DNA of 10,103 bases from Pseudomonadota bacterium (GCA_023412745.1 JAEZBZ010000343.1:1-10103); one strand, 5' to 3'. Positions 1-6,900 are shown, counted from the first letter of the stretch. Translations and numbers: made by a program. The notes: generated by a model from the sequence alone, not told the origin.

Positions 1-942
1 AGTCAGCGCCGAACCGGGCAGGACGATGCGGTGATCCGGACCAGCGATCAGGCGCACGAGATGGGGCACCACAATACCGACGAACCCGATGATACCGGCC
101 ACCGCAACCGCCGCGCCGACCGCAGCCGCCGTCAGCAGTACGATACGGATTTTAGCCCGCTCCAGATCGATACCGAGGTGAAATGCCTCCGCCTCGCCCA
201 GAAGCAGGCCGTTCAACGCGCGCACCAACCCGGGAAGCGCCAGAACCAGAACCAGCGCAAAGGGCAGCACGCCCAGAACCTTGCTCCAGCTCGACCCGCC
301 GAGAGAACCGAGCGTCCACAGCGTCAGGTCACGCAATTGGCGGTCGTCGCTCAGATAGGCAACGAGGCCGCTCAGCGCGCCAGTGATCGCCGCCAAGGCT
401 ATTCCGGCGAGTAGCAGCGTTCCGACCGCGGTGGTCCCGTGTTTCCGCGCCACCAGCATCAGGACCAGCGTGGTCGACAGCCCGCCGATGAAAGCCGACA
501 GCGGCAGCGCATAGATGCCGAACAGCCAGACCCACGGCGCCGCGATGCTGGCGCTGAAGGCAATGGTGACGACCGCGCCAAGCGCTGCACCCGACGACAC
601 GCCGATCAGGCCCGGATCAGCCAGCGGGTTGCGGAACAGCCCCTGCATCAGCGCGCCGGAGGTCGCCAGCGCCGCGCCGACGAATGCGGCAAGCAGGGTG
701 CGCGGTAACCGCACCTCAAGCAGCACCAACCGGGCTTGGGCCTCGTCTGTGGACTGCGCGCCGAGCAGCACAGCCGATAGCGCCCGCGGCAGCGATGCCA
801 GCGTCAGCCCGGTTGGACCGATCGTCAGCGAAGCCGTGAACACAATGACCAGAACGGCAGCGGCGCCCAGAAGCAACCGGCGCGCGACGGCCTCTCGGCC
901 ATCAACCCGGTTCCCAGTCGCGCCGGTTAAAATTGTTTCCAT
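1..942 (-). CDS. hmuU: Hemin ABC transporter permease HmuU (FecCD family), 3' end outside window
   Basis: The reading frame is open from the ATG at 942 to the window edge, giving 314 residues of a protein usually about 345-370 long, so only the C-terminus is missing. It is the inner-membrane channel subunit that passes heme from the periplasmic binding protein to the cytoplasm, powered by an ATPase (HmuV, expected just past the left edge). FecCD-family signatures are visible: RNPLADPGLIGVSSGAALGA in the first half and GFVGIVVPHLVRLIAGPDHR close to the window edge, embedded in many hydrophobic helices. It lies 16 bp after the hmuT stop, in the same operon. A TTG in frame at 948, 8 nt after an AGGG that overlaps the hmuT stop codon, is an alternative start; the ATG at 942 has no close Shine-Dalgarno. 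Heme rather than siderophore specificity is inferred from the neighbours. Confidence 0.93.
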   Translation of the reverse strand, partial: METILTGATGNRVDGREAVARRLLLGAAAVLVIVFTASLTIGPTGLTLASLPRALSAVLLGAQSTDEAQARLVLLEVRLPRTLLAAFVGAALATSGALMQGLFRNPLADPGLIGVSSGAALGAVVTIAFSASIAAPWVWLFGIYALPLSAFIGGLSTTLVLMLVARKHGTTAVGTLLLAGIALAAITGALSGLVAYLSDDRQLRDLTLWTLGSLGGSSWSKVLGVLPFALVLVLALPGLVRALNGLLLGEAEAFHLGIDLERAKIRIVLLTAAAVGAAVAVAGIIGFVGIVVPHLVRLIAGPDHRIVLPGSALT

Positions 943-958
943 CGCCAAGGTGACAACC

Positions 959-1855
959 CTATCTGGCGAGGTCAGGGTAGAGACGTTCCATCAACTCCTT
1001 GGCCGCATCGGGAGTTCGCGGACCGAAACCAAGCAGATACAGCGCGTCCATGGTGATGATGTTGTTGCTCTTGCCGGCCGGCGTCGATTGCACTGCGGCG
1101 AGCTGCGCGATCTGCTTGCCCATGTCGTCCACGCCGGGGCGCTGCATGGTGACGATCGCGTCCGGCGCAAGCTCGATCAGTGCTTCGGAGCTGAGCGGCC
1201 TATAGCCGTTTATCTTTGACGCCACGTTTTCTGCGCCCGACATCCGGATCATCAGATCCGCCGTCGTGCCCGCGCCCGCAATGGAGGCCCGTCCGTCGTT
1301 CACGCTCATGATGAAGATGACGCGTGCCGGCTTGGTGATCTTGGCGCGCTGAGCGTCGACGACATCAAATTTAGCGGAAACCGATTTGGCGAGCTCCTCG
1401 GCCCTGCTCTCCGCGCCGACAGCCTTGCCGACGAGCCGGATCTTGTCGACCAGGCTGTCGCGATTTTCATTTTCCGGCAGGCTGACCAGCGCGATGGGGG
1501 CGCTTTTGAGCGCCTTCATCACTTCCGGCGGTCCGGCCTGGGCGGTGGCCAGGATAAGCGTTGCGCCCGTCGACAGCACACCTTCGGTGGACAGGGCGCG
1601 CATGTACCCGACGTTGGTCTTGCGGGTCGCCTCGGCCGGATAAAGGCTGGTGGCGTCAACCCCGACAATCTTGTCGCCAAGGCCCAGAGCGTACAGGATC
1701 TCGGTCGTATCACTGCCAATGCTGAGGAGCCGGGAGGCATCCTTGATATCGACGGTGCGGCCACTCGAATCGACCACCTTTGCCGCAAAGGCAGGCTGCA
1801 GCAAACATGCCGCAGCCATTGCCGACATAGCGGCAAATCCAAGAACTCGCTTCAT
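959..1855 (-). CDS. hmuT: Periplasmic hemin-binding protein HmuT
   Basis: A 298-residue protein, normal for this family. Residues 1-24 form a signal peptide (basic KR, hydrophobic core, AFA|AK cleavage site), so it acts in the periplasm. The mature part has the TroA/BtuF-type fold signature: RLLSIGSDTTEILYALGLGD near residues 42-61, then VGVDATSLYP and NVGYMRALSTEGVLS. Heme-binding proteins of this group (PhuT, ShuT, Yersinia HmuT) hold heme through a tyrosine; Tyr72 in SLYP is my candidate, with Tyr84 as the other nearby tyrosine. It should deliver heme to HmuU, whose gene follows after 16 bp; hmuP precedes it by 26 bp. The ATG at 1855 starts exactly at the signal peptide; the ribosome site is weak (a GCGGGG stretch upstream). 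A different tetrapyrrole or siderophore ligand is possible but unlikely in this context. Confidence 0.93.
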   Translation of the reverse strand: MKRVLGFAAMSAMAAACLLQPAFAAKVVDSSGRTVDIKDASRLLSIGSDTTEILYALGLGDKIVGVDATSLYPAEATRKTNVGYMRALSTEGVLSTGATLILATAQAGPPEVMKALKSAPIALVSLPENENRDSLVDKIRLVGKAVGAESRAEELAKSVSAKFDVVDAQRAKITKPARVIFIMSVNDGRASIAGAGTTADLMIRMSGAENVASKINGYRPLSSEALIELAPDAIVTMQRPGVDDMGKQIAQLAAVQSTPAGKSNNIITMDALYLLGFGPRTPDAAKELMERLYPDLAR

Positions 1856-1881
1856 ATCCGGCGCCCCGCTCTTTGCGTCGC

Positions 1882-2085
1882 TTATTTCGTGAGAATCAAT
1901 TTGCCGTTCGACGTGATACGCAGCCGGTAGTCTTCGCCGTTATGCTCGAGTATGGCCTGCCGGGTGCCGGCGAGCAGATCAGCGACGCGCAGTCGGATCA
2001 ATGCGGATGGCCCAGCTTCGCTAGCTTTGCCAGACGCGGAACGAGAGTGCAGGTTGCGCGTATCGTGGATTTTCATCATGTTCAT
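1882..2085 (-). CDS. hmuP: Hemin uptake protein HmuP (HemP family)
   Basis: A 67-residue protein whose C-terminal half (RQAILEHNGEDYRLRITSNG, then KLILTK at the end) is the HemP/HmuP family core. In Bradyrhizobium japonicum HmuP is described as a coactivator that works with the iron regulator Irr to switch on heme-uptake genes; that role is transferred here by homology. The frame stays open upstream to 2310, but I chose the ATG at 2085 because the family is about 55-70 residues, the extra residues do not resemble HemP, and a good minus-strand promoter (2170-2196) lies inside the longer frame. Two further in-frame ATGs at 2079 and 2076 are possible starts. The ribosome site (GCGAGA at 2093-2098) is weak. 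It is first in the operon, before hmuT and hmuU, and is divergent from hmuQ. Confidence 0.88.
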   Translation of the reverse strand: MNMMKIHDTRNLHSRSASGKASEAGPSALIRLRVADLLAGTRQAILEHNGEDYRLRITSNGKLILTK

Positions 2086-2169
2086 GAGGATATCTCGCTG
2101 CTGCTCTCTGCGGGTCGCGTGATAGGCGCTGCCATCAGCGCGCACGCATCGCGGCGTCCCATTGCTATG

Positions 2170-2196
2170 ATCATATTTCTTGACGTACAAAGTCAA
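2170..2196 (-). promoter_or_regulatory. Probable promoter of the hmuP-hmuT-hmuU operon
   Basis: On the minus strand TTGACT (2196-2191) is followed after 15 nt by TATGAT (2175-2170). Both boxes are close to the housekeeping sigma consensus; the spacer is shorter than the usual 17 nt. Transcription would start near 2163 and leave a leader of about 75-80 nt before the hmuP ATG. The -35 box lies within the inverted repeat at 2177-2199, so a protein bound there would block or control this promoter. Confidence 0.5.
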
Positions 2197-2199
2197 GAA
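2177..2199. promoter_or_regulatory. Palindromic operator candidate between hmuP and hmuQ
   Basis: The arms TTCTTGAC (2177-2184) and GTCAAGAA (2192-2199) are perfect inverted repeats around a 7-nt spacer. Inside it, TGA (2181-2183), nine bases and TCA (2193-2195) match the core of the iron-responsive operator TGA-N9-TCA described for RirA of rhizobia. Each strand of the palindrome carries a TTGAC that can serve as a -35 box, so one bound regulator could control both the hmuP and hmuQ directions. That it is an iron operator is inference. The Irr-type element (TTTAGAA/TTCTAAA halves) was not seen here. Confidence 0.55.
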
Positions 2200-2206
2200 T
2201 GAATAG
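2180..2206 (+). promoter_or_regulatory. Possible promoter toward hmuQ-hutX
   Basis: TTGACG (2180-2185) and GAATAG (2201-2206) are 15 nt apart on the plus strand. The -10 box is poor and the leader to hmuQ would be about 180 nt. It is listed because its -35 box is the mirror of the one used in the hmuP direction. A start nearer to hmuQ cannot be excluded. Confidence 0.22.
2184..2193 (+). repeat. CGTACAAAGT direct repeat, copy 1
   Basis: This ten-base sequence is repeated exactly at 2247-2256, 63 bp away, which is six turns of B-DNA at 10.5 bp per turn. Copy 1 covers the spacer of the palindromic operator. It may be a half-site for a protein that binds both places on the same face of the helix; this is inference. 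Confidence 0.45.
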
Positions 2207-2246
2207 CGTGCAGCGAGCAAGGGCTTAAGCATGCACAGCCCCTGCT

Positions 2247-2256
2247 CGTACAAAGT
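2247..2256 (+). repeat. CGTACAAAGT direct repeat, copy 2
   Basis: This is an exact copy of 2184-2193. Unlike copy 1 it is not flanked by inverted arms. It lies upstream of the hmuP promoter, a reasonable place for an activator such as an Irr/HmuP complex, but no known motif was recognised. Confidence 0.45.
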
Positions 2257-2381
2257 TACATGCCCCTCGGGGTAAAACCGCACATCGTGAGTTGAGGAAC
2301 GGCAAGACACTGCGAGGCTTGGATAGTCATCGTTAGTGGTTTGCCGGTTCGCAGCTCAAGTGACTATGGGTCACGCTACGC

Positions 2382-2388
2382 AAGAGGA
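2382..2388 (+). promoter_or_regulatory. Ribosome binding site of hmuQ
   Basis: AAGAGGA lies 6 nt before the ATG at 2395. It fixes this start against the TTG at 2341 that begins the open frame and against the later ATG at 2404. Confidence 0.7.
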
Positions 2389-2394
2389 CTGCCT

Positions 2395-2745
2395 ATGCCT
2401 GGAATGTACATCGCCATGAACCGCTTCAAGGTCGCCAAGGAATCAGGCGCCGATTTCGAACGCCTCTGGCTCAGCCGTGACAGCCACCTGCACGAACTGC
2501 CGGGCTTCGTCGAATTTCAGCTCCTGAAGGGCCCGGAACGCGAGGACCACATCCTCTACTCGTCGCACACGGTCTGGGACTCCTATGACGATTTCGTCAA
2601 CTGGACGAAATCCGAGCAGTTCCGCAAAGCCCATTCCAACGCCGGCGGCAGCTCCATTCGTCCGCTCTACCTCGGGCATCCGGAGTTCGAGGGCTTCCAT
2701 GTTCTCCAGGATATCAAGGCGGCAGCATCGCGCGCGGCTGAATGA
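2395..2745 (+). CDS. hmuQ: Heme-degrading monooxygenase HmuQ (IsdG/ABM family)
   Basis: A 116-residue protein of the antibiotic biosynthesis monooxygenase fold. IsdG-type enzymes open the heme ring in the cytoplasm and release iron. The three catalytic residues of IsdG (Asn7, Trp67, His77) have counterparts here: Asn9 in AMNRF, Trp70 in VNWTKSEQF and His80 in KAHSN, with the same Trp-His distance of 10. PGFVEFQLLKGPEREDHILY in the middle is also typical of rhizobial HmuQ/HmuD proteins. The start at 2395 follows AAGAGGA at a distance of 6 nt. hutX follows after 55 bp on the same strand, and the divergent neighbour is hmuP, so heme import and breakdown share one control region. The reaction product is not predictable from the sequence. 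Confidence 0.88.
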   Translation: MPGMYIAMNRFKVAKESGADFERLWLSRDSHLHELPGFVEFQLLKGPEREDHILYSSHTVWDSYDDFVNWTKSEQFRKAHSNAGGSSIRPLYLGHPEFEGFHVLQDIKAAASRAAE

Positions 2746-2754
2746 CAATCAACA

Positions 2755-2781
2755 GCGCTGTGCCCGGTCGGTGCACAGCGC
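2755..2781 (+). other. Hairpin in the hmuQ-hutX gap
   Basis: GCGCTGTGC (2755-2763) and GCACAGCGC (2773-2781) form a perfect 9-bp GC-rich stem with a 9-nt loop. It starts 9 bp after the hmuQ stop and ends 8 bp before the hutX ribosome site (GGGGA, 2790-2794). No T-run follows, so it is not a standard terminator. It could stabilise or separate the hmuQ message, or tune hutX translation. Confidence 0.6.
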
Positions 2782-2800
2782 AGTCCAGTGGGGAACAGCT

Positions 2801-3298
2801 ATGGCCAATTTGCAGCCGCTGTCGGAGCGCCTTGCCAGCGATCAGGACGGCATACTCGAACGCATCGCGACCGAGTACAATGTATCGACATTTGAAGTGA
2901 TCAAAGCTTTGCCGGCAACACATCGCACCCTCGTGGCGGGCAGCCGCTTTGAGGAACTGATGAACGCGCTCCAGTCCTGGGGCGCGGTTCTGTTCATCGT
3001 TCATACGCCGGATATCGTGCTCGAATGCGTCGGTAGCATTCCGAAGGGCACGATCGGTCGCGGCTATTTCAATCTGCACGGCGACAGTCCGATCGGCGGA
3101 CACATCCGCTATGAGAACTGCACGGACATCGCGTTCGTCTCGCGCCCGTTCATGGGCCGCGCGTCTCGCTCGATCCAGTTTTTCAATGCGGCCGGCGCGG
3201 CCATGTTCAAGATATTCGTGCGCCGCGACGCTGAACGGAAACTGCTGCCTGAGCAAGTTGCCCTCTTCGATGCCCTGCAGCAAAAGCTCGCCGCCTGA
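2801..3298 (+). CDS. hutX: Heme utilization cytosolic carrier HutX/HuvX
   Basis: A 165-residue protein, normal for the ChuX/HutX family of cytoplasmic heme carriers. Characteristic stretches are GAVLFIVHTPDIVLECVGSI, GYFNLHGDSPIGGHIRYENC and IQFFNAAGAAMFKIFVRRD. His68 and His101 are 33 residues apart, the same distance as His65 and His98 that I recall as heme-related residues in ChuX, so they are the likely heme-contact pair. In characterised systems such carriers hand heme to a heme-degrading enzyme; HmuQ, encoded just upstream, is the obvious partner. The ATG at 2801 has GGGGA 6 nt upstream. The frame is open further upstream, across the end of hmuQ, but that part is only a shadow of hmuQ. 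A hairpin lies in the gap before it, and a long palindrome follows it. Confidence 0.9.
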   Translation: MANLQPLSERLASDQDGILERIATEYNVSTFEVIKALPATHRTLVAGSRFEELMNALQSWGAVLFIVHTPDIVLECVGSIPKGTIGRGYFNLHGDSPIGGHIRYENCTDIAFVSRPFMGRASRSIQFFNAAGAAMFKIFVRRDAERKLLPEQVALFDALQQKLAA

Positions 3299-3317
3299 AA
3301 CCGTTCAGATCACGGCT

Positions 3318-3385
3318 GAAACGCCCAACCTCGCTTCCCTAACCTCTACCCGGCAGGGAAAGGGTGGGGAGCGAGGGGGCGTTTC
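3318..3385. repeat. 68-nt imperfect palindrome, likely intergenic repeat element
   Basis: The outer arms GAAACGCCC (3318-3326) and GGGCGTTTC (3377-3385) pair perfectly. Inside, CTCGCTTCCC (3330-3339) pairs with GGGAGCGAG (3367-3375) with one bulge, and shorter CCC/GGG pairs close toward the GGCA centre near 3352. It begins 20 bp after hutX. Similar C/G-rich palindromes with TCGCTTCCC...GGGAGCGAG arms are common dispersed elements in genomes of this group, from memory. It may also act as a transcript end for hmuQ-hutX. There is no T-run. Confidence 0.6.
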
Positions 3386-3581
3386 CCTCAACGACCGAGC
3401 CGGGAAATCAGCCGGCATGCCATATCGCCTTGCGACTTTTGGGTGATGCAGCAGTGCACCCCTCCTCCTCCAAGCACACTCATCAGACAAAAAGCCGTCT
3501 GGACACCGATGAGATTTGCTCTCTTGGAGCGAATCGGGTCTGCATCACTCTCGCGACCTCAAGCTCATAAGGAGGGCTGAT
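3386..3581. other. Spacer upstream of the glycine-rich gene
   Basis: No coding signal is seen here. Apart from a short CAGAC-N8-GTCTG inverted repeat (3484-3501) and the strong ribosome site at its end (AAGGAGG, 3569-3575), I find no promoter boxes that I would defend. The promoter of the gene at 3582 probably lies in this stretch. Confidence 0.4.
3569..3575 (+). promoter_or_regulatory. Strong ribosome binding site of the 98-residue protein
   Basis: AAGGAGG lies 6 nt before the ATG at 3582, the best Shine-Dalgarno sequence in the window. It sets the start at 3582 rather than the upstream TTG/ATG codons of the same frame. Confidence 0.75.
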
Positions 3582-3878
3582 ATGGACATCGCCAGTATTC
3601 TCGCTCAGGTGATCGGTGGTGGCGCAGGTGGCGCGGCCGGCGGCAAGATCATCAAAGATTCCGACCTTGGATCGCTGGGTAACATGATTGTCGGCGGTCT
3701 TGGTGGACTTGCCGGCAGCAGCGTGCTCGGCTCGATCCTAGGGTCTGCTACCGGCGCGGCAACGGGTTCTGCGGACATCGCGGTTCTCGCCGGACAGTTG
3801 GTCGGCGGCGGCGTCACGGGTCTTATCGTTCAGGTGATTGTCGGCCTGATCAAGAACAAGCTGGTCGGCGCGCGCTAA
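3582..3878 (+). CDS. Small glycine-rich hydrophobic protein, function unknown
   Basis: A 98-residue protein with 25 glycines. Small-residue (Gly/Ala/Ser) spacing of glycine-zipper type runs through IGGGAGGAAGGK (11-22), VGGLGGLAGSSVLGS (37-51) and GQLVGGGVTG (71-80), followed by a hydrophobic helix near 79-91 and a basic end (KNKLVGAR). No signal peptide with a cleavage site is apparent. Residues 6-17 (ILAQVIGGGAGG) and 68-80 (VLAGQLVGGGVTG) resemble each other, hinting at an internal duplication. Such composition fits a small membrane-inserted or self-assembling protein; I do not recognise a characterised family. It has a strong ribosome site and its own terminator, so it is probably a real, well-translated single-gene unit. 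It converges with the RND operon, and nothing links it functionally to its neighbours. Confidence 0.8.
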   Translation: MDIASILAQVIGGGAGGAAGGKIIKDSDLGSLGNMIVGGLGGLAGSSVLGSILGSATGAATGSADIAVLAGQLVGGGVTGLIVQVIVGLIKNKLVGAR

Positions 3879-3903
3879 CGGCTCCACCATGGCCAGCGTT
3901 GTG

Positions 3904-3938
3904 GCCGGCAGCGGAGCCATCTGCTGCCGGCTTTCGTT
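3904..3938 (+). terminator. Hairpin terminator after the glycine-rich gene
   Basis: GCCGGCAGC (3904-3912) and GCTGCCGGC (3923-3931) form a perfect 9-bp stem with a 10-nt loop, followed by TTTCGTT, a short broken T-run. It begins 25 bp after the stop at 3878. Two competing stems exist: GGCTCC (3880-3885) with GGAGCC (3913-3918), and GGCCA (3891-3895) with TGGCC (3902-3906). On the minus strand no T-run follows the stem, so for the converging pump gene it is at best a weak terminator. Confidence 0.7.
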
Positions 3939-3946
3939 ATCTGCCC

Positions 3947-6900
3947 TCACTCCGCCGGCGCAACCGCGGCGGCAGGTTCGTCTTTCCTGGCGACATGCTT
4001 GCGCCCGATGAACGAGTAGACCACCGGCACGACGAACAGCGTCAGCAGCGTCCCGACCGTCATGCCGCCGGAAATAACCCAGCCGATCTGCTGACGGCTT
4101 TCGGCGCCGGCGCCCGTTGCCAGCGCCAGCGGAATAGCACCGAGCACCATGGCTCCCGTCGTCATCAGGATCGGCCGCAACCGAAGCGCGGCAGCCTCGA
4201 CGATGGCGCTGTATTTGTCGCGACCTGCCTCCTGCTGCTGATTAGCGAAGTCGACGATCAGGATGCCGTGCTTCGTGATCAGGCCGACCAGCGTCACCAG
4301 TCCGATCTGCGAGTACACGTTCAGCGTGCCACCCGCCAAATAGAGCGTGCCCAGCGCGCCGACCATCGATAGCGGCACGGTGAGCATGATGATCACGGGA
4401 TCGCGGAAGCTTTCAAACTGCGCCGCGAGCACGAGGTAGATGAACCCGAGTGCCAGCAGGAAGACGAACGCCAGGCTCTGCCCGGTTGTGCGGAACTCGC
4501 GGCTCTGACCGGCCAACTCGGTCTGTACGTTGGCCGGCAGCACCTCGCGTGCGGTCCGTTCGAGGAAATCCAGCCCCTCACCCAGCGAATATCCCGGAGC
4601 CAGGTTCGCCTGGATCGTCACCGACCGCATCTGGTTGAACCGCTTGAGCTCCTTCGGCGCCACCGTCTCGTTGATCGAAACGATGTTCGACAGCTGAATC
4701 ATGTCGCCGCTCGGTCCACGCAGGAAGATCGTGGACAGCGTTTCGGGCGAGTTGCGGTCGGTCGCGGATAGCTGCACGTAGACGTCGTACTGCTCGCCAT
4801 CGCGCTCGAAGCGTGTCACCTCGCGACCGCCGAGCAGCGTTTCCAGCGTCCGCCCGACCAGCGCGACGTCTAGCCCCATGTCGGCGATCTTCTGGCGGTT
4901 GATGTCGATCCGGAACTCAGGCGTGTTGAGCTTAAGATCGGTATCGACGCCATCCAGGCCCGGATAGGCCCGGATCCGCTCCATCATCAGGTCGGCGTGC
5001 TCCTGCAATTGCTCATACGTGCCCGACGTCTGGATCACGAATTCGACAGGCCGCGATCCGCCGCGCTGACCGAACGCATTCGGGTTCTGCGCAAAAGCCT
5101 GCACCCCGGGGATCTTGCGTACCTGCGGCCCGATCTGCGCGTTGAGTTGCTGCTGCTTCCGGTCACGCTCGGACCAGTCGCTCAAGCGACCGATCGCGAT
5201 AAAGCGGGAAACCTCCGGCACGCCGTTGATGATCAGGCGCGAGCTGACCTCCGGGATCTTCTCCATGATGGCGTCGGCTTCGCTGCTATAGCGCGCGGTA
5301 TAGGCGAGCGTCGCGCCTTCCGGCCCGGTGCCACGCACGATCAACACGCCGCGATCCTCCACCGGAGACAGCTCCGACTTGAGGCTTAGAAACAACACAA
5401 CGCTGCCCGCCGCCGCTGTCAGCCCCAGGACCACCACTGCCCAACGGGCTGCCAGCGCCCACTGCACAGCCTTGCGATAGCCGGCTTCCAGCCGCTGCAG
5501 CACCGCCTCGATGGCATTGAATAGGCGTCCCGGCGTCGGATTATGCCGCAAGAGCTTGGAACACATCATCGGCGTCAGGGTCAGCGCGACGAAACCCGAC
5601 ACCAGCACCGCGCCGGCCAGCGCAAGCGCAAATTCGAGGAACAGCCGGCCAGTGCGCCCGGTCGCAAACGCGATCGGGGCATAAACCGCCACCAGCGTCA
5701 TGGTCATCGCCACGACAGCGAAGCCGATCTCCTTGGTGCCGACGATCGCGGCCTGCAGCGGACGCATGCCGTGCTCGATATGCCGCGCGATGTTCTCCAG
5801 CACGACGATGGCGTCATCCACCACAAGACCGATGGCCAAAACCATCGCCAGCAATGTCAGCGTATTGATACTGAATCCGAACATCAGCATCAGCGTGAAC
5901 GTCGCGATCAGCGAGATCGGAATGGTAACGATCGGGATCAGCGAGGCTCGAAGCGAGCGCAGGAACACCACGATGACAAGCACCACCAGCACGATGGCTT
6001 CGATGATGGTCGTGTAAACCGCCTTGATCGAGCGATCGATGAAGACGGCGTCGTCGTTGCCGATCGCGGCCTGCAGGCCATGCGGCAACGATGCGTTCAT
6101 TTCCGGCAGCACGGCCCGCACCGCATTGGACACGTCGAGCGGATTGGCAACGGCCTGCTTAATGATCCCGACGGCGATCGCCGGCTGACCATTATAGCGA
6201 CTGTCGCGGCGCTCATCCGCGGCGCCGAGTTCCACGCGCGCCACTTCGCCCAGCTTGACCTGGTAGCCATTGGTGCGCTTGACGACGATTTCCCGGAACT
6301 GCTCTGGAGTCGTAAGCCCCGTGCGTGACAGCACACTGAATTCACGCTCCTGGCTTTCGATCCGGCCAGACGGCAATTCGACGTTCTGCGCCCGAAGGGC
6401 GTTCTCGACGTCCTGCACGGTGAGGGCGTAGGCCGCCAGCCGTTCGCGGTCGACCCAGATGCGCATGGCATAGCGCCGCTCACCGAAGATGGTGACGTCG
6501 GCGACGCCGGTCAGGTTCTTCAGGCTGTCGATGATATAGCGATCGACGTAGTCCGTGATCTCCAGCGCGTTCATGCGGTCGCTGGTGAACACCATGTACA
6601 TGACTGCCTGCGCGTCGGCCTCGACCTTGGCGATGATCGACTCGCGGACTTCATCGGGCAACCGGCCACGCACGCGGCTGACGCGATCGCGCACGTCACT
6701 GGCCGCGACGTCAGGATCGACCTCGGGCCGGAACCGCACCGTGATCCGGCTAGACTCCGAGCGGCTGGTCGATTCCAGCACGTCGATTCCAGCGATGCCG
6801 GCAATCGACCCTTCCAGGATCTGCGTCACCTGGGTTTCGATGATAGTTGCCGATGCGCCGGGATACGTGGTGACAACCGACACCGTCGGCTCATCGACGT

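Noticed and set aside
515..1219. A 234-codon plus-strand frame across hmuU and hmuT
   Set aside because: Both minus-strand genes are clearly conserved in this stretch; the plus frame is low-complexity Ser/Ala/Arg/Thr.
2262..2273. CCCCTCGGGG as a hairpin or terminator
   Set aside because: The loop would be only 2-4 nt, the stem is short and no T-run follows.
2086..2310. N-terminal extension of hmuP
   Set aside because: It does not resemble HemP proteins and contains the promoter and operator; treated as non-coding.
3899..4372. A 157-codon open frame on the plus strand over the end of the pump gene
   Set aside because: It lies opposite the conserved C-terminus of the RND pump, and its translation is Arg/Gln/His-rich with no family resemblance; it is a GC-rich antisense shadow.
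5543..6328. A 261-codon plus-strand frame, rich in Asp, His, Arg and Gln
   Set aside because: It is the antisense of well-conserved pump membrane helices, including the Asp400-Asp401 region; its composition is that of a shadow frame.
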